NCBI RefSeq assembly: GCF_024171605.1
Contig: NZ_JALKAA010000007.1
Span: 92,151 to 156,150, forward strand
Direction of reading: 5' to 3'
Origin: Pontibacter sp. HSC-36F09
GTDB taxonomy: Bacteria; Bacteroidota; Bacteroidia; Cytophagales; Hymenobacteraceae
Length of the DNA: 64,000 nt
This document shows, in pieces, positions 34,110 through 43,860 of the stretch. The stretch's first letter is position 1; the number at the start of each line of letters is the position of its first letter. The position numbers and the translations under genes were made by a program. Below the pieces are notes generated by a model. The model saw nothing but the letters and a program-made list of their open reading frames with translations, was not told the origin of the DNA and searched no databases.

Positions 34110-37100
34110 TTAGAACCCAAGGTTCAGGGTGAACAGGTAGCTTCTCACGGCCGGGTAAGTAAAACCAGCGAACCCGTCTACGTTGCTGCCGCTCGGGTTG
34201 GAGCTGTTTTCCGGGTCAAATCCTGAATAGTCAGTGGACAGCCACAGGTTGTTGCCAGTCAAGGAGACGGAGGCATTGCGAATGAAGATATCCTCAAACC
34301 ACTGGCCAGGCAGGGCGTAACTGAGTGTCAGCGAGCGCAGGCGCACCCACGTGGCATCCTCCACAAACTCCTCTGATACGCCCCGGTGGAAGCGGCGGTA
34401 GAAACCATCTCCGTAGTTGACTCCATCCGGACCCACGCCCTGGCCCAGCCATACTTGCTTGGTGTTTGGGGTACCGTCAGCCAGCACACCTTCAAATACC
34501 TTGGTCTCGTTGCGGTTCTCTGTATAGTCGGCAATGCCGAAGGCGGAGAAGAAGTTGCCCATCTGGTTGTATTTCTCGTGGCCCACGCGGGCATCCAGCA
34601 ATGCTGTCAGACTCAGACCTTTGTAAGTGAAGGTGTTGGTGAAGCCTCCGATCCAGTCTGGCTGTGAGTTGCCCACAATTTTCTGCTTGGAGAGCGGCGC
34701 ACGTACCGGAAAGCCATCCGGGCCAATCAGCAAAGGCCTGTCTTCGTCAATAAACAGCGGATCTTCCTCTTCTCCGGGGCCGTAGTAGCGCTGCCAGCTG
34801 GAACCGTAAATGTTTCCGTAAGGTTGCCCAGGTATCAGCTTCATGGAGACGGTAGAGCTCAGGTAACCAAACTGGGAGGCGTAAGGAATCTCCTCCAGCC
34901 CTTCGCGTATGCTCAGGATTTTGTTGCGGTTGGCTGAGAAAATCACCTTGGTATCCCAGCTGAAGTCATTTGACCTGACAGGGGTCGCATTCAATACGAT
35001 CTCTATACCTTTATTGCGCATTTTCCCCGAGTTCACGGCGGCCCGCACGAAGCCCGTAGAGGCTGCCACATTAATCGGCAGGATCTGGTCTTTGCTCAGC
35101 GAGTAGTAGTAGGTGAAGTCGAAGCCCAGTCGGTTGTCCAGAAACGCCATTTCCAGGCCTGCCTCAAAGGTGTTCGTGAATTCGGGTTTAAGATTTGGAT
35201 TACCAAGCAGCTCGCTACGTGTATAGCCGGTGAAGCCCGTAGGGAACCCCAGGTAAGGGGAGAAACCGGATGAAGTAGAGTAGCGGGGCGCATCCTTGCC
35301 AATCTGGGCGTAGGATAGGCGCAGCTTGCTTTGGTTGATGAAGGCCGGCAATTCAAAATGCTCCGAGAACACGTAGCTCAAACTGGCAGACGGATAGAAG
35401 AAGGAATTGTTAGACTTGCTTAGCGTTGAGGTGATATCGTTTCGTCCTGTCAGCGTCAGGAAAAGGAAGTCGCGGTAATCGATGGACGCCTCCCCGAAAA
35501 CACCCATCAGTCTATACCCCGACTGGTCATCTCTTGGTGTGAGTGCCCGTGCGTTCCGCAGGTCAAAAAAGTCGAACACGGTCAGCTCATCGCCCTCCAC
35601 CCCAAAGCTTCTCACCTGTTCATCGTAGAGCTCGTGGCCCAGGCGGAACGTTGCATTGAAGTTCTCTCCAAAGCCAGTTGTCGCGGTGGCGATGAAGTTG
35701 GAGTTGATGGAGCGGAATTTGGTGGTATACTCATATACGAAGCCCAGCCCGTTGTCTTCCAGCACCCGTTCATCGGCAAAGCCGCGTTCCCCTGGTGCGG
35801 TGCGGGTCCGGTCGTCGGTATAGCTGTCCAACCCGATACGGTAGCTCAGGTCCAGCCATTTGAGAGGGGTATAGCCCAAGTGCACACTGCCGATAAAACG
35901 GTTCACGTCGTCTTCCATCTTGTTGGTGGCGGCTGCATAAATGGCGTTATCGTTGCCGTAACTCTGCATGGTGCCATCCGGCTTTTTGTAATCCTCCACG
36001 TCCCAGCGTGGCGACCAGTAGCTGAGCATCTCATTGAATCGGTCAGCGTTGTAACGCATACCTCCTGATTTAGAGAAGTTGAAGTTGGCGCCTGTCCGTA
36101 CTTTGTCGCTCAGCTTTACATCGGTGTTCAGACGGGCAGAGAAGTTTTCGAAATCCGTGAAAGGCAGCACGCCCTCATGTTTCAGGTGGGAGAGGGAAGA
36201 GAGGTAGGTGATGGTCTCGTTGCCACCTGAGAAAGACAGTGAGTTCCGGAACTGGTGGCCCATCTCATAAGCATCCTCAAAGTGTTTGTAGAGTTTTTCG
36301 GGGTGTGTCGGGTCGAGTTTCCGTGCCTCTTCCACTGTGGGTCCCCATGATGGCCAAAAGCTGGTGGGGTCGTATACACCGGTATAGCCCTGGGTATAGG
36401 TTTCCTGTGTCTTTGGAAATTTGTTCACTTCCTCTATACCAGCCGTGCTAGTCAAACTCACACGCAAGGCACCAGCCTCGCCTCTTTTCGTGGTGATGAC
36501 CACCACCCCGTTTGCACCTCGGAGTCCGTAGAGCGCTGTGGCCGCGCCGCCCTTCAGCACGTTAATGCTCGCGATATCGTCCGGGTTGATATCTGCCAGG
36601 CGGTTGCTCATGCCCCGGAGTTCCGCGCCCGCCCCGAAGGTGGAGGTGGAGTTGTCCATCAGTACGCCGTCAATGACGAAGAGCGGCTGGTTGTTGCGAG
36701 TAGGGTCAATGGAGTTGATGCCCCTGATCTGGATGCTGGTACCCTGACCTGGTGCACCACCCGTACTGGAAATGGTAGCACCGGCCACCTTGCCCTGCAT
36801 AGCATTGAGCACGTTGGGCTGGCGGTGCTGCGTCAGTTCCTCCGCCTGTACCGACTGTGCGGCATACCCCAGCGCCTTTTTCTCGCGGGTGATACCCAGC
36901 GCCGTTACCATCACCTCGCCAAGCTCCTGCGCATCGAGATTCAGTGTCACATTAACAGTAGCCTGACTGCCCACCGGCACTTCTCTTGTCTGGTAGCCCA
37001 GAAAGCGAAAAACCAGGATAGCATTGTTGTCGGGTACCTGTAGCTGGTAGTTGCCCTCAGCGTCGGTTGGTGTACCGGTAGTGGTGCCTTTTATGGTCAC

Positions 37101-37232
37101 GCTGACCCCGGGCAGGCCCTGTCCTGTGTCAGAGGCGGTTACCCGTCCGCTAACCTGCCGCTGCTGTGCCCAGGCACCTGAGGTGCCAAGCACAAATAGC
37201 ATGAATAAAATGAATGTAAAGGTGTTCTTCAT
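34110..37232 (-). CDS. SusC/RagA-family TonB-dependent receptor
   Basis: A 1040-residue outer-membrane receptor. Order: signal peptide ending ASGAWAQ-like (FVLGTSGAWAQQ), CarboxypepD_reg domain (VSGRVTASDTGQGLPGVSVTIKGT), TonB box and plug (LGEVMVTALGITREKKALGYA, FVIDGVLMD, INVLKGGAATALYG, GVVVITTKRG), then a beta barrel ending in a Phe (YLFTLNLGF). With the SusD-like lipoprotein gene 15 bases later it forms one uptake system energised by TonB. Substrate is unknown. No anti-sigma or ECF regulator is next to it. Confidence 0.95.
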   Translation of the reverse strand: MKNTFTFILFMLFVLGTSGAWAQQRQVSGRVTASDTGQGLPGVSVTIKGTTTGTPTDAEGNYQLQVPDNNAILVFRFLGYQTREVPVGSQATVNVTLNLDAQELGEVMVTALGITREKKALGYAAQSVQAEELTQHRQPNVLNAMQGKVAGATISSTGGAPGQGTSIQIRGINSIDPTRNNQPLFVIDGVLMDNSTSTFGAGAELRGMSNRLADINPDDIASINVLKGGAATALYGLRGANGVVVITTKRGEAGALRVSLTSTAGIEEVNKFPKTQETYTQGYTGVYDPTSFWPSWGPTVEEARKLDPTHPEKLYKHFEDAYEMGHQFRNSLSFSGGNETITYLSSLSHLKHEGVLPFTDFENFSARLNTDVKLSDKVRTGANFNFSKSGGMRYNADRFNEMLSYWSPRWDVEDYKKPDGTMQSYGNDNAIYAAATNKMEDDVNRFIGSVHLGYTPLKWLDLSYRIGLDSYTDDRTRTAPGERGFADERVLEDNGLGFVYEYTTKFRSINSNFIATATTGFGENFNATFRLGHELYDEQVRSFGVEGDELTVFDFFDLRNARALTPRDDQSGYRLMGVFGEASIDYRDFLFLTLTGRNDITSTLSKSNNSFFYPSASLSYVFSEHFELPAFINQSKLRLSYAQIGKDAPRYSTSSGFSPYLGFPTGFTGYTRSELLGNPNLKPEFTNTFEAGLEMAFLDNRLGFDFTYYYSLSKDQILPINVAASTGFVRAAVNSGKMRNKGIEIVLNATPVRSNDFSWDTKVIFSANRNKILSIREGLEEIPYASQFGYLSSTVSMKLIPGQPYGNIYGSSWQRYYGPGEEEDPLFIDEDRPLLIGPDGFPVRAPLSKQKIVGNSQPDWIGGFTNTFTYKGLSLTALLDARVGHEKYNQMGNFFSAFGIADYTENRNETKVFEGVLADGTPNTKQVWLGQGVGPDGVNYGDGFYRRFHRGVSEEFVEDATWVRLRSLTLSYALPGQWFEDIFIRNASVSLTGNNLWLSTDYSGFDPENSSNPSGSNVDGFAGFTYPAVRSYLFTLNLGF

Positions 37233-37716
37233 AATGATCTCATTTAGTGAATCATAGAATTTATTTAAAGCGCATTGACAATCAGGTATTCAGTCTCTTG
37301 GGTAGCTTAAGAGCATACGCAGCTTGCTTACCTTGCACTGTAAGGTATAGCAAACCAAGACGTATGCCTGCTGTTGTTAAAATGTGGTGGAATGTCACCA
37401 AGCATAAGCGAGCGTCTGGTTAGCTATAGCGGACTATTGAAGTATATAAAAAAAAATTTGTCTTATATACGTAGAGTCTGCAGAAATGGGAGGTTTTGGA
37501 CCACAAAATATGCAGCTAACTGCAAGGTTTATCCTAGATCCGATAAATTTTGGCAGCTACGTGGGTTAGCCGGCAATCGGTATAAGCTATAGAAGTACAT
37601 ATTTGTACAGTACCAATTTGTAAACCCTGCTATTGCCGTAGAAGAGGATAGCGGTGATATCTACTTTGGTACTACAAACAGATAGCCAGCTTCCTGCAGC
37701 GTTTCGTATAAAGGGC
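37233..37716. other. Intergenic region, no gene recognised
   Basis: About 480 bases upstream of the susC-like gene. It should hold the susCD promoter on the minus strand but no confident -33/-7 pair was found. Small open frames such as 37374-37592 lack a believable protein and are not called. Confidence 0.4.
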
Positions 37717-37842
37717 ATGGAAGTCATTATTATCGCATGCGTGCTTATCCTTTATGGCGTGGGTTACTTTGTGTACTACATGTATGGCAGGGATAGAAAT
37801 AAGAAGCGCAGCAAGAAGTTATACGATCACCTATGGCCATAA
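37717..37842 (+). CDS. Small single-pass membrane protein
   Basis: A 41-residue product MEVIIIACVLILYGVGYFVY with a basic, polar tail (MYGRDRNKKRSKKLYDHLWP). One transmembrane helix with positive-inside tail is evident. Start ATG 37717 is preferred to the GTG at 37654, because it begins right at the hydrophobic segment and has AAAGGGC just upstream. A hairpin terminator follows at once, supporting expression. Function unknown. Confidence 0.45.
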   Translation: MEVIIIACVLILYGVGYFVYYMYGRDRNKKRSKKLYDHLWP

Positions 37843-37880
37843 AAAAACAGGCCGCCCCATGGTTAGGGCAGCCTGTTCTG
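37842..37880. terminator. Bidirectional terminator
   Basis: Stem AACAGGC-c-GCCC / GGGC-a-GCCTGTT with an A-run on the left, between the convergent small membrane protein and the coiled-coil protein genes. Confidence 0.75.
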
Positions 37881-37905
37881 CATATTGGTGGTTTTGAGAA
37901 TTTGC

Positions 37906-38589
37906 TTATACGTGTGCTTTCTTTTGCAGGGCGGTAACCTGATCGGTCAGTTCCGCCACCAGGTTCATCTCTGTTTGTAGCTCACGCTTGATCTTGATCT
38001 CGCGCTCACGGGCATTCTTCTTAAACTCGGCGAACTCGCGATCGATATTGTCAAACTCTTTCTTCTTCTGGTCAGTCACCTTCTTGCTGCTCTTGAACTG
38101 GGTGTACACTATGCCCAGCGCAATAAGGAGCAGGGCAATAATGGCCGTATTGATGATCACATAAATTTGCTTGTGAATCGGAATGCCCAGCACATGCAGG
38201 TTGTTCACTGCATCTTCACTCTGCTGCACGGCAGCTTCTTTTTGAGCGTTGTCAAGCTTCAGGGCTTCAATTTCTTTTTCCTGCTCGGTAATTCGGGCCT
38301 GCGCTGTCTCCAGATCCTGACGGGTTGCGTTCAGCTCCTTCACTTGCTTTTGCTCCACATCTTTGATCGTGGCCTGCACACTTTGCCAGAATGAGTTAAG
38401 TAAGGCGACATTCACCACTTTATACTCTCTGCTGCCTTCCATGTAGGAGTTGGACTTGCTTTTGAGATCGTTAAACTGCCCGGTCAAAGGAGTGGCAGAC
38501 TTGTTCTCATTTTTAGCCGTTCCCTGTGCCTGCACTGCTGGTGCTGCTGTGGTCAGCACAATCAATAAGGAAAGAAAGAATGCTTTCAT
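37906..38589 (-). CDS. Exported coiled-coil protein with one transmembrane helix
   Basis: A 227-residue protein. The signal peptide is MKAFFLSLLIVLTTAAPAVQAQ; I start at ATG 38589 because the 32 codons upstream in frame precede this signal. Residues about 85-135 form a coiled coil (VEQKQVKELNATRQDLETAQARI), then a transmembrane helix (VIINTAIIALLLIALGIVYTQF, about 143-164) and a second charged coiled coil to the end (KKEFDNIDREFAEFKKNARE). Topology would place the first coil in the periplasm and the second in the cytoplasm. A structural or scaffolding role is likely. No family name known to me. Confidence 0.6.
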   Translation of the reverse strand: MKAFFLSLLIVLTTAAPAVQAQGTAKNENKSATPLTGQFNDLKSKSNSYMEGSREYKVVNVALLNSFWQSVQATIKDVEQKQVKELNATRQDLETAQARITEQEKEIEALKLDNAQKEAAVQQSEDAVNNLHVLGIPIHKQIYVIINTAIIALLLIALGIVYTQFKSSKKVTDQKKKEFDNIDREFAEFKKNAREREIKIKRELQTEMNLVAELTDQVTALQKKAHV

Positions 38590-38856
38590 GTTTTTTGGAA
38601 TAATGGTAAAAGTTGAATTGCGGTAAATATAAAAATAATATTTTTTTAAGAAAGTCGAATGGCTGATTTTATGCTGTAAATCCAAAAACCTTTTTACACT
38701 AACTTCAAAAGTTTATCTTTTATTGCCAAAACGCTCTCAAAAAGCTCGGACCAGTTGCACGGTCGGTCGTGCACGTGTGCTGGCTTTTCATGCAGGGTTA
38801 ACACGCATAATTCTGTTAAAGTTCTGAGTGTTAGATGTAATAGTCTGATAAAGAGA

Positions 38857-40986
38857 CTACCACACCACTGCCAGCGTAAAGGCCAGCACGATAATCGGGA
38901 AGATAAAATGCTGGTAAATGCTTGCCAGGCGGCTTTCAGTGTTATGCTTCTTGCGCTTGACAAACCGCAAAATAGAAGTGCCGATCAGGGAGGTGATCAT
39001 GACATAAGTGAAAATAAAGATTTTGTCTGAAATAGTGGCGAACTCCATTTCCGGCTTGTAGGCTGAGAAGTACAGCGCAATGGAAGCGAGCAGCGACGTA
39101 ACCTGTATTGCCTCCAGTGTTTCGAAGCGGAGCAGGGGTATAAACACAGAAAAATAAGTGATGATCAGGATGACGAGCAGTGGGGTGAAGACCTTCAGAA
39201 AGAAATCGATGCGCGCCCTGGAGAGCACATAGGTATAGTTGAATTTATAAAAAGGGATGGTGTGGCGTGATAGCTCAAAGGTGTTGACAGAACTGATAAT
39301 GTCATGATCGAATCCTACATAATGGGCATTGTAATTTCAGCCTTTCACCTCAAATGTTGTGTCGCGGGAGGCGGGGTGGGAGGGCTGCACCAGAAAAGGC
39401 TTCAGAGCGATGGCCGGCTGAAACGAAATAGAAAAACGTTGTCTGTCAAACGGGTATTTGCGCAGGTCAGGTTCAAAAATAAACTTGCCGGATATTTTGT
39501 ACAGGTAGTAATACAAATCCATATCGCCGGGTACATTACGCTGACGCACCAGGTTAATATCTAGGAGGTAGTCGTGGCTTGTTTCACTGCGGGCAGCATT
39601 TGTGAAGTCCAGCTGGTCAACCGAAAAACGTGCTGCTGAGGTCACCTCCAGGTAAAAAGAAGCGTAGAAGCTCCCCTCAATATCGCTTATCCGGTTGATC
39701 TGTACCAGGTCCATGTGGGTATAGAGGACAGGTATGGTGCGCAGAGTATCGTCCAGGGACATATACTGCCTTGGCGCCAGAATATGCTGCGACGCATAAG
39801 GTGGTTTCCAGGCGAGCAGCACATCTCCGGCAATGGCTCTTTCAGGCGTGAAGTACCAGTCATCGAACCAGCCTCTGTAGATGCGCCCACCTCCCATATA
39901 CTGCTGCATTCCCTGGTTTATGCGCTCTCTGATAGGTATATCGGCACTGTCAGCCGCGGTTGAAGATCGGGCAGCCTCCACCAGTATGCCGATGCTGTCA
40001 GCAAGGCGGGCTCCAAAACTGAGTTGCAATTCCAGAGTCTGCCCATACCTGATCTCTTTTTGAAAAGTCGGAATCTGTTCCTGCAGCCGCAGGTTTAAGG
40101 TACCCGGTATAACTACCACGTTGAGGTCGTATAACTCGCCTGCCTGCTGCCCATTGGTTTGGGAAGCCACAAAACCCAGGTCGCCCAAAGCTGTATAGAT
40201 GGGCATGGTGAGGCCATTCTTCCGGAGTTCCTGGACAAGATATGAGGTAATCCCGCTTTCGAAAGAGAGCACCAGAAAATCAGCGGCACCGGAGCGGAGT
40301 ATCTGGCTAAGCTAGTCGATGTCGGCAGCGGTATAGCGGTGGTCTCCCGCAAACCACTGCTCATGCACAAGCGCCTTATTCGGGTTCAGGCTCACTACTT
40401 CCTGCATTTTACCGAAAATCGCGATCGAGTATAAATCTGCTGCTTTGCCAACAAATGCCGGGCGATCGTAGTCTGCAAGCAGTTCCCCAAACACAGTAGC
40501 CAGGTCTACAATACTTCGTTCCGCTGTATACATTGTGGGGTACTAGCTGAAAAGTGGAGTAAGGGCAAAACCGCCAACGAAAGGAATACGCGCCGGCCCA
40601 ATTAGCTCCGAGATAGCTTTGGAACGGGTGGAACTCCAGCAACCCACATAGCCGATGAGGTGTTTGTCGTGCATGGTTTCGCGAACTACCTGGCGGGCCG
40701 TTTTAGAGCTGCCCTTATCATCCAGGTATTTTACCCGCAGTTCGCGCCCCTGCACACCGCCCTGCCGGTTTATCTGCTCCAGCTTTTTGCTAATGATGAG
40801 TTTCACGACATCCGTATCGCCCGGCGTAAGTTCGATCGTGTTGAGAATCACGCCAATGGTATAATGCCCGCGCAGCCGGTTGTAGCTTGTAAAATGTTGA
40901 AATACCAGGTACAGCACCAATAAGAGCCCTGCTATCAGTACGATTGTTTGTTTAGTAGAAAGGAGCTTTGTGCGCATGCACAGCAA
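38857..40986 (-). pseudogene. Periplasmic-binding-protein/pentameric ligand-gated channel fusion with three in-frame stops
   Basis: One uninterrupted frame of 709 codons is broken by TAG at 40543-40545 (codon 148), TAG at 40312-40314 (codon 225) and TGA at 39337-39339 (codon 550); there is no frameshift. Codons about 40-330 resemble a type I periplasmic binding domain (YTIGVILNTIELTPGDTDVV, LIGYVGCWSS, IPFVGGFALTP). Codons about 350-560 fit the extracellular beta domain of pentameric channels, with DLRKYPFDRQ at 509-518 as the Cys-loop equivalent (no Cys). Codons 585-709 hold four helices (FFLKVFTPLLVILIITYFSV and so on). Such fusions have been described from Cytophaga. The stops could derive from CAG and TGG by single transitions. 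Confidence 0.75.
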
Positions 40987-41079
40987 TGAGAAATCCGAGA
41001 CAGGTATAGCAGCAGGTATGGCATGGTGCGGACCATGATGCGGTGTGTATAGTTATATACGGTTTTATCAGTTAGAATG

Positions 41080-41442
41080 CTAACGCGGTTGTTCGGCTTC
41101 AGGCTTTCTGGGTTGCCAGGGGAAACGCCCTTCGAGTTCTACCTGTAGCGACAGGCTCAGGAAGGTACGAATCAGCACGACCAGGCCAAGTGTGAGCACA
41201 CGTTCCAGGGATGGCTCTGTGACCACAGTGGCAATGATGTCGGCGGCAACGAGTATTTCCAGTCCCAGCAGAATTGCTTTGCCGAGTTCGTGGCGCAACA
41301 CAATGTACGAGCGGTGGGAATTGTGGCGGAGCGGAAAAATAAAGCGGAAAAGCGCAATGGCAGCCCCGATCGCTATGATCAGGACTCCAATTGCTTCGAT
41401 GGCACGGGCAGTGTATTCTATGTACAGCCGAAAGTCGTGCAT
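41080..41442 (-). CDS. DUF1622 family membrane protein
   Basis: A 120-residue inner-membrane protein with three hydrophobic helices (IEAIGVLIIAIGAAIALFRFI, LGLEILVAADIIATVV, VLTLGLVVLIRTFLSLSL). The sequence LRHELGKAILLGLEILVAADII and the IRTFLS segment are typical of the DUF1622 family. Function is unknown. It lies 8 bases after the metallo-beta-lactamase-fold gene on the same strand, so they share a transcript, and before the broken channel gene. Confidence 0.85.
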   Translation of the reverse strand: MHDFRLYIEYTARAIEAIGVLIIAIGAAIALFRFIFPLRHNSHRSYIVLRHELGKAILLGLEILVAADIIATVVTEPSLERVLTLGLVVLIRTFLSLSLQVELEGRFPWQPRKPEAEQPR

Positions 41443-41450
41443 GTGGGGTG

Positions 41451-42224
41451 TTACTTTTTGTCGGTTTCCGGGTACCAGTTGCGCAGGCGTACGTCTATCT
41501 TTTTATCTCCCTCATTTACCTTTCGCTTAAAGGCTTCCACATCGCTCAGTCCGTCCTGACCCCGGTAGTGATATGGGTATACGATGGCTGGCTTAAACTC
41601 GAGCACCGCCGAAGCAGCCTGGTCGATGTCCATGGTATAAGGTAGGTTCATACAAACGAAGGCCACATCGATGTTGCGCAGAGCACGCATCTCCGGAATG
41701 TCTTCTGTGTCGCCTGACAGGTATACGGTTTTGTCAGCAAATTCCAGCACATAGCCGTTGCCTCGTCCTTTGGGGTGGCGGGAGTCTTCGGTTTCGGGAA
41801 GATTGTACATGGGCAGTACCGCAATGGAAATACCCATTTGCTCGGTATGGTCATTGTTGCCGAGCACCACCACTCGCTTTTTGAAGTTTTCGGGCAGCTT
41901 ATCGGCTACAGCCTGCGGCACTACAAAGGTTGCTTTATCCGTGTTGATCGCCTGCAGCGTTTTCAGATCGAGGTGGTCTGGGTGAATGTCGGTGATCAGA
42001 ATCAGGTCGGGTGCGGCTATACCTTTAAATACTTCCGCACCGCCGTACGGATCAACGTAAATCGTTTTCCCGTCCCAAGTGAGAGCCAGCGTACCATGCA
42101 GCACGGGCTGTATCGTTAGTGGTCCTTTTTTAGTCTCAATTAGGTCGGTGCCCTTTGTTTGCTGGGCTTGCGCTGACAGCATCAGCAACAGGCCTGCCAG
42201 CATCAGTATGGATTTCAATTTCAT
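41451..42224 (-). CDS. Exported metallo-beta-lactamase-fold hydrolase (UPF0173-like)
   Basis: A 257-residue protein with signal peptide (MKLKSILMLAGLLLMLSAQAQ); I start at 42224, 11 codons inside the longest frame. The metal motif is DIHPDHLD (family HxHxDH with the first His replaced by Asp), then SGDTED, FVCMNLPYTMD and a final PYHYRGQDG. This places it in the group of MBL-fold proteins related to UPF0173/YtkL. The substrate is unknown. It lies in the periplasm by its signal. Confidence 0.8.
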   Translation of the reverse strand: MKLKSILMLAGLLLMLSAQAQQTKGTDLIETKKGPLTIQPVLHGTLALTWDGKTIYVDPYGGAEVFKGIAAPDLILITDIHPDHLDLKTLQAINTDKATFVVPQAVADKLPENFKKRVVVLGNNDHTEQMGISIAVLPMYNLPETEDSRHPKGRGNGYVLEFADKTVYLSGDTEDIPEMRALRNIDVAFVCMNLPYTMDIDQAASAVLEFKPAIVYPYHYRGQDGLSDVEAFKRKVNEGDKKIDVRLRNWYPETDKK

Positions 42225-42307
42225 AGGTTTACGGTTAATGTGATTAGGTTTTTTCAAAGTATCGGATTTCTAACAGGTCAGGTGGTATTTGGTTATAAAG
42301 CCTTCGT

Positions 42308-43678
42308 TTATTTTGCTTTCTCCAGTTTCTTCAGCTCCAGTTTGATGTAGGCTTCTGGCAGATAGGTATGGCCGATCACTATACCTGCTATACGCTGTGT
42401 TTGGGAGATATCGTTGAGCGGATTGCCATTGAGCAGCAACATATCTGCCGCGGCCCCCACTTTCAACACGCCCATATCATCACGTTTGAAGTATTTGCCC
42501 ACATTGACAGTTCCTGTACGGAGGGCCTCGTACGGGCTCAGACCTGCTGTGACCAGGTATGCGAGTTCCTGATGTGTGGAGACGCCGGGCACGTTGAATA
42601 CCTGCGGGGCGTCGCAGCCAAGTAACAGTCCCACCCCGTTGTCTTGGCAGGCTTTGATCAGCTTCCGGCGGAGGTCCACATACCTGCTCATGGCCTCGGC
42701 GTCATAGCGCGGATCGGCCATCAGTTTTTGCTTGGCGGCAATCCAGTTCTGTACCGTTTTGGGACTCATGTACCGCATTTCGGGTTTGCTGCCTAAGGTT
42801 TCAGGTGACTCAGCCGGCGACATCCAGCGCTCGGCGAGTGCCTGCGTGGGCACTACCCAGATGTTCTTTTCGCGCAAAGCGGTCATCAGCTTAGGTATAC
42901 GGGTGGTGTCTGCCTGGTCTGCAATGTACATGGCAAAGAGTCCGGCCTCCTGCTCAGGTATAGCCTCCAGTCCCGGCACCAGACTTTCGATGAAACCGTC
43001 CATGTGGTCGATGGACGCGTAGCCCGCCTCAATGGCGCGCCAGACGCCAACCTCGTAAGATACGTGGCCGGCAAAGGGCATTTTCTCTTGGTTGGCCGTG
43101 CTGGCGATGGCGGCAAAGGTTTCAGTAGTGAGTCCCGGGTGCAGTTTCAGGAATTCGTAGCCCGCCTGCTTTTGCTGCCTGACCATCTCGGCACCTGCCT
43201 CTGGGGTTTTAACGCTGTTGCCGTTTAACGATGGGCCGGAGGTATAGAAACGGGGACCAACCAACTCACCTGATTGCAATTTGCTCCGCAGCTCCAGGTG
43301 GCGCGGGTGCCCCAGCATACCCCGGATTGTGGTGATACCGTGGAGCGTGAACAACTGCAGCACTTCTTTCATCGGTTCCAGGTCATCGACAGGAGGGACG
43401 TGCGCGTGCATTTCGGCCAGACCGGGCATCAGGTATTTCCCTTTGCCATCCACAATCAGCGCATTCTTGCTGTACTTAACTTTCCCGTTGTTGCCGATGG
43501 CCGTTATCTTGCCGTCTTTCACGACAACCGTCTGGTTCTCGATCACCTGTTCTTTGTCCATCGGGATGAGGTTCACAGCGCGAAACACCACCACCCGATC
43601 GCGGGAGTTAACAGGCTGCTGTGCCAGCGCAGGGTATAGGCTCAGGTAGAGAAAAAGAAGGATAAGGTATGCTTTCAT
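42308..43678 (-). CDS. Exported amidohydrolase (imidazolonepropionase/prolidase-like)
   Basis: A 456-residue exported protein (signal MKAYLILLFLYLSLYPALAQ). Metal ligands of the amidohydrolase TIM barrel are visible: AEMHAHV (HxH), FLKLHPGL with the carboxylated-Lys position, AGHVSYE, SIDHMDG, and the Asp in LLLGCDAPQ. The ends form the small beta domain (VVVKDGKITAIG; AADMLLLNGNPLNDI). It cleaves C-N bonds in an amide or cyclic amide, perhaps dipeptides; substrate unknown. The upstream gap carries a short inverted repeat (43708-43727). Confidence 0.85.
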   Translation of the reverse strand: MKAYLILLFLYLSLYPALAQQPVNSRDRVVVFRAVNLIPMDKEQVIENQTVVVKDGKITAIGNNGKVKYSKNALIVDGKGKYLMPGLAEMHAHVPPVDDLEPMKEVLQLFTLHGITTIRGMLGHPRHLELRSKLQSGELVGPRFYTSGPSLNGNSVKTPEAGAEMVRQQKQAGYEFLKLHPGLTTETFAAIASTANQEKMPFAGHVSYEVGVWRAIEAGYASIDHMDGFIESLVPGLEAIPEQEAGLFAMYIADQADTTRIPKLMTALREKNIWVVPTQALAERWMSPAESPETLGSKPEMRYMSPKTVQNWIAAKQKLMADPRYDAEAMSRYVDLRRKLIKACQDNGVGLLLGCDAPQVFNVPGVSTHQELAYLVTAGLSPYEALRTGTVNVGKYFKRDDMGVLKVGAAADMLLLNGNPLNDISQTQRIAGIVIGHTYLPEAYIKLELKKLEKAK

Positions 43679-43707
43679 GGAAGAGGATCGCTTAGGTATA
43701 CCTGGTT

Positions 43708-43727
43708 AGTTAAACTAAAACTTAACT
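43708..43727. promoter_or_regulatory. Inverted repeat AGTTAA-N8-TTAACT
   Basis: A perfect six-base inverted repeat 30 bases upstream of the amidohydrolase start, in a promoter-like position. A regulator site is possible; no regulator is nearby. Confidence 0.25.
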
Positions 43728-43805
43728 GCGTTATACTACTGTAAGCTTAAACGTAAAGTTTTCTATTAGGTCGATAAGTGGCCGGAGCAGCTTGTGTTAA
43801 AAAGT

Positions 43806-43838
43806 AAAAGCCACCAGAAACTAAACTGGTGGCTTTTA
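43806..43838. terminator. Terminator of the ABC exporter genes
   Basis: Perfect 12-base stem AAAAGCCACCAG / CTGGTGGCTTTT with a seven-base loop, about 25 bases beyond the stop of the minus-strand ATPase gene. It can act in both directions. Confidence 0.85.
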
Positions 43839-43860
43839 TACCTGAGGTGATGGGGTATAG

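Noticed and set aside
37374..37592. 72-codon plus-strand open frame upstream of the susC-like gene
   Set aside because: No signal, domain or coding-like composition; probably chance in intergenic DNA.
38857..40986. Programmed stop-codon readthrough (selenocysteine or pyrrolysine) in the channel fusion
   Set aside because: Two different stop codons are involved, no SECIS-like hairpin was seen after the TGA, and all three fit simple nonsense mutations.
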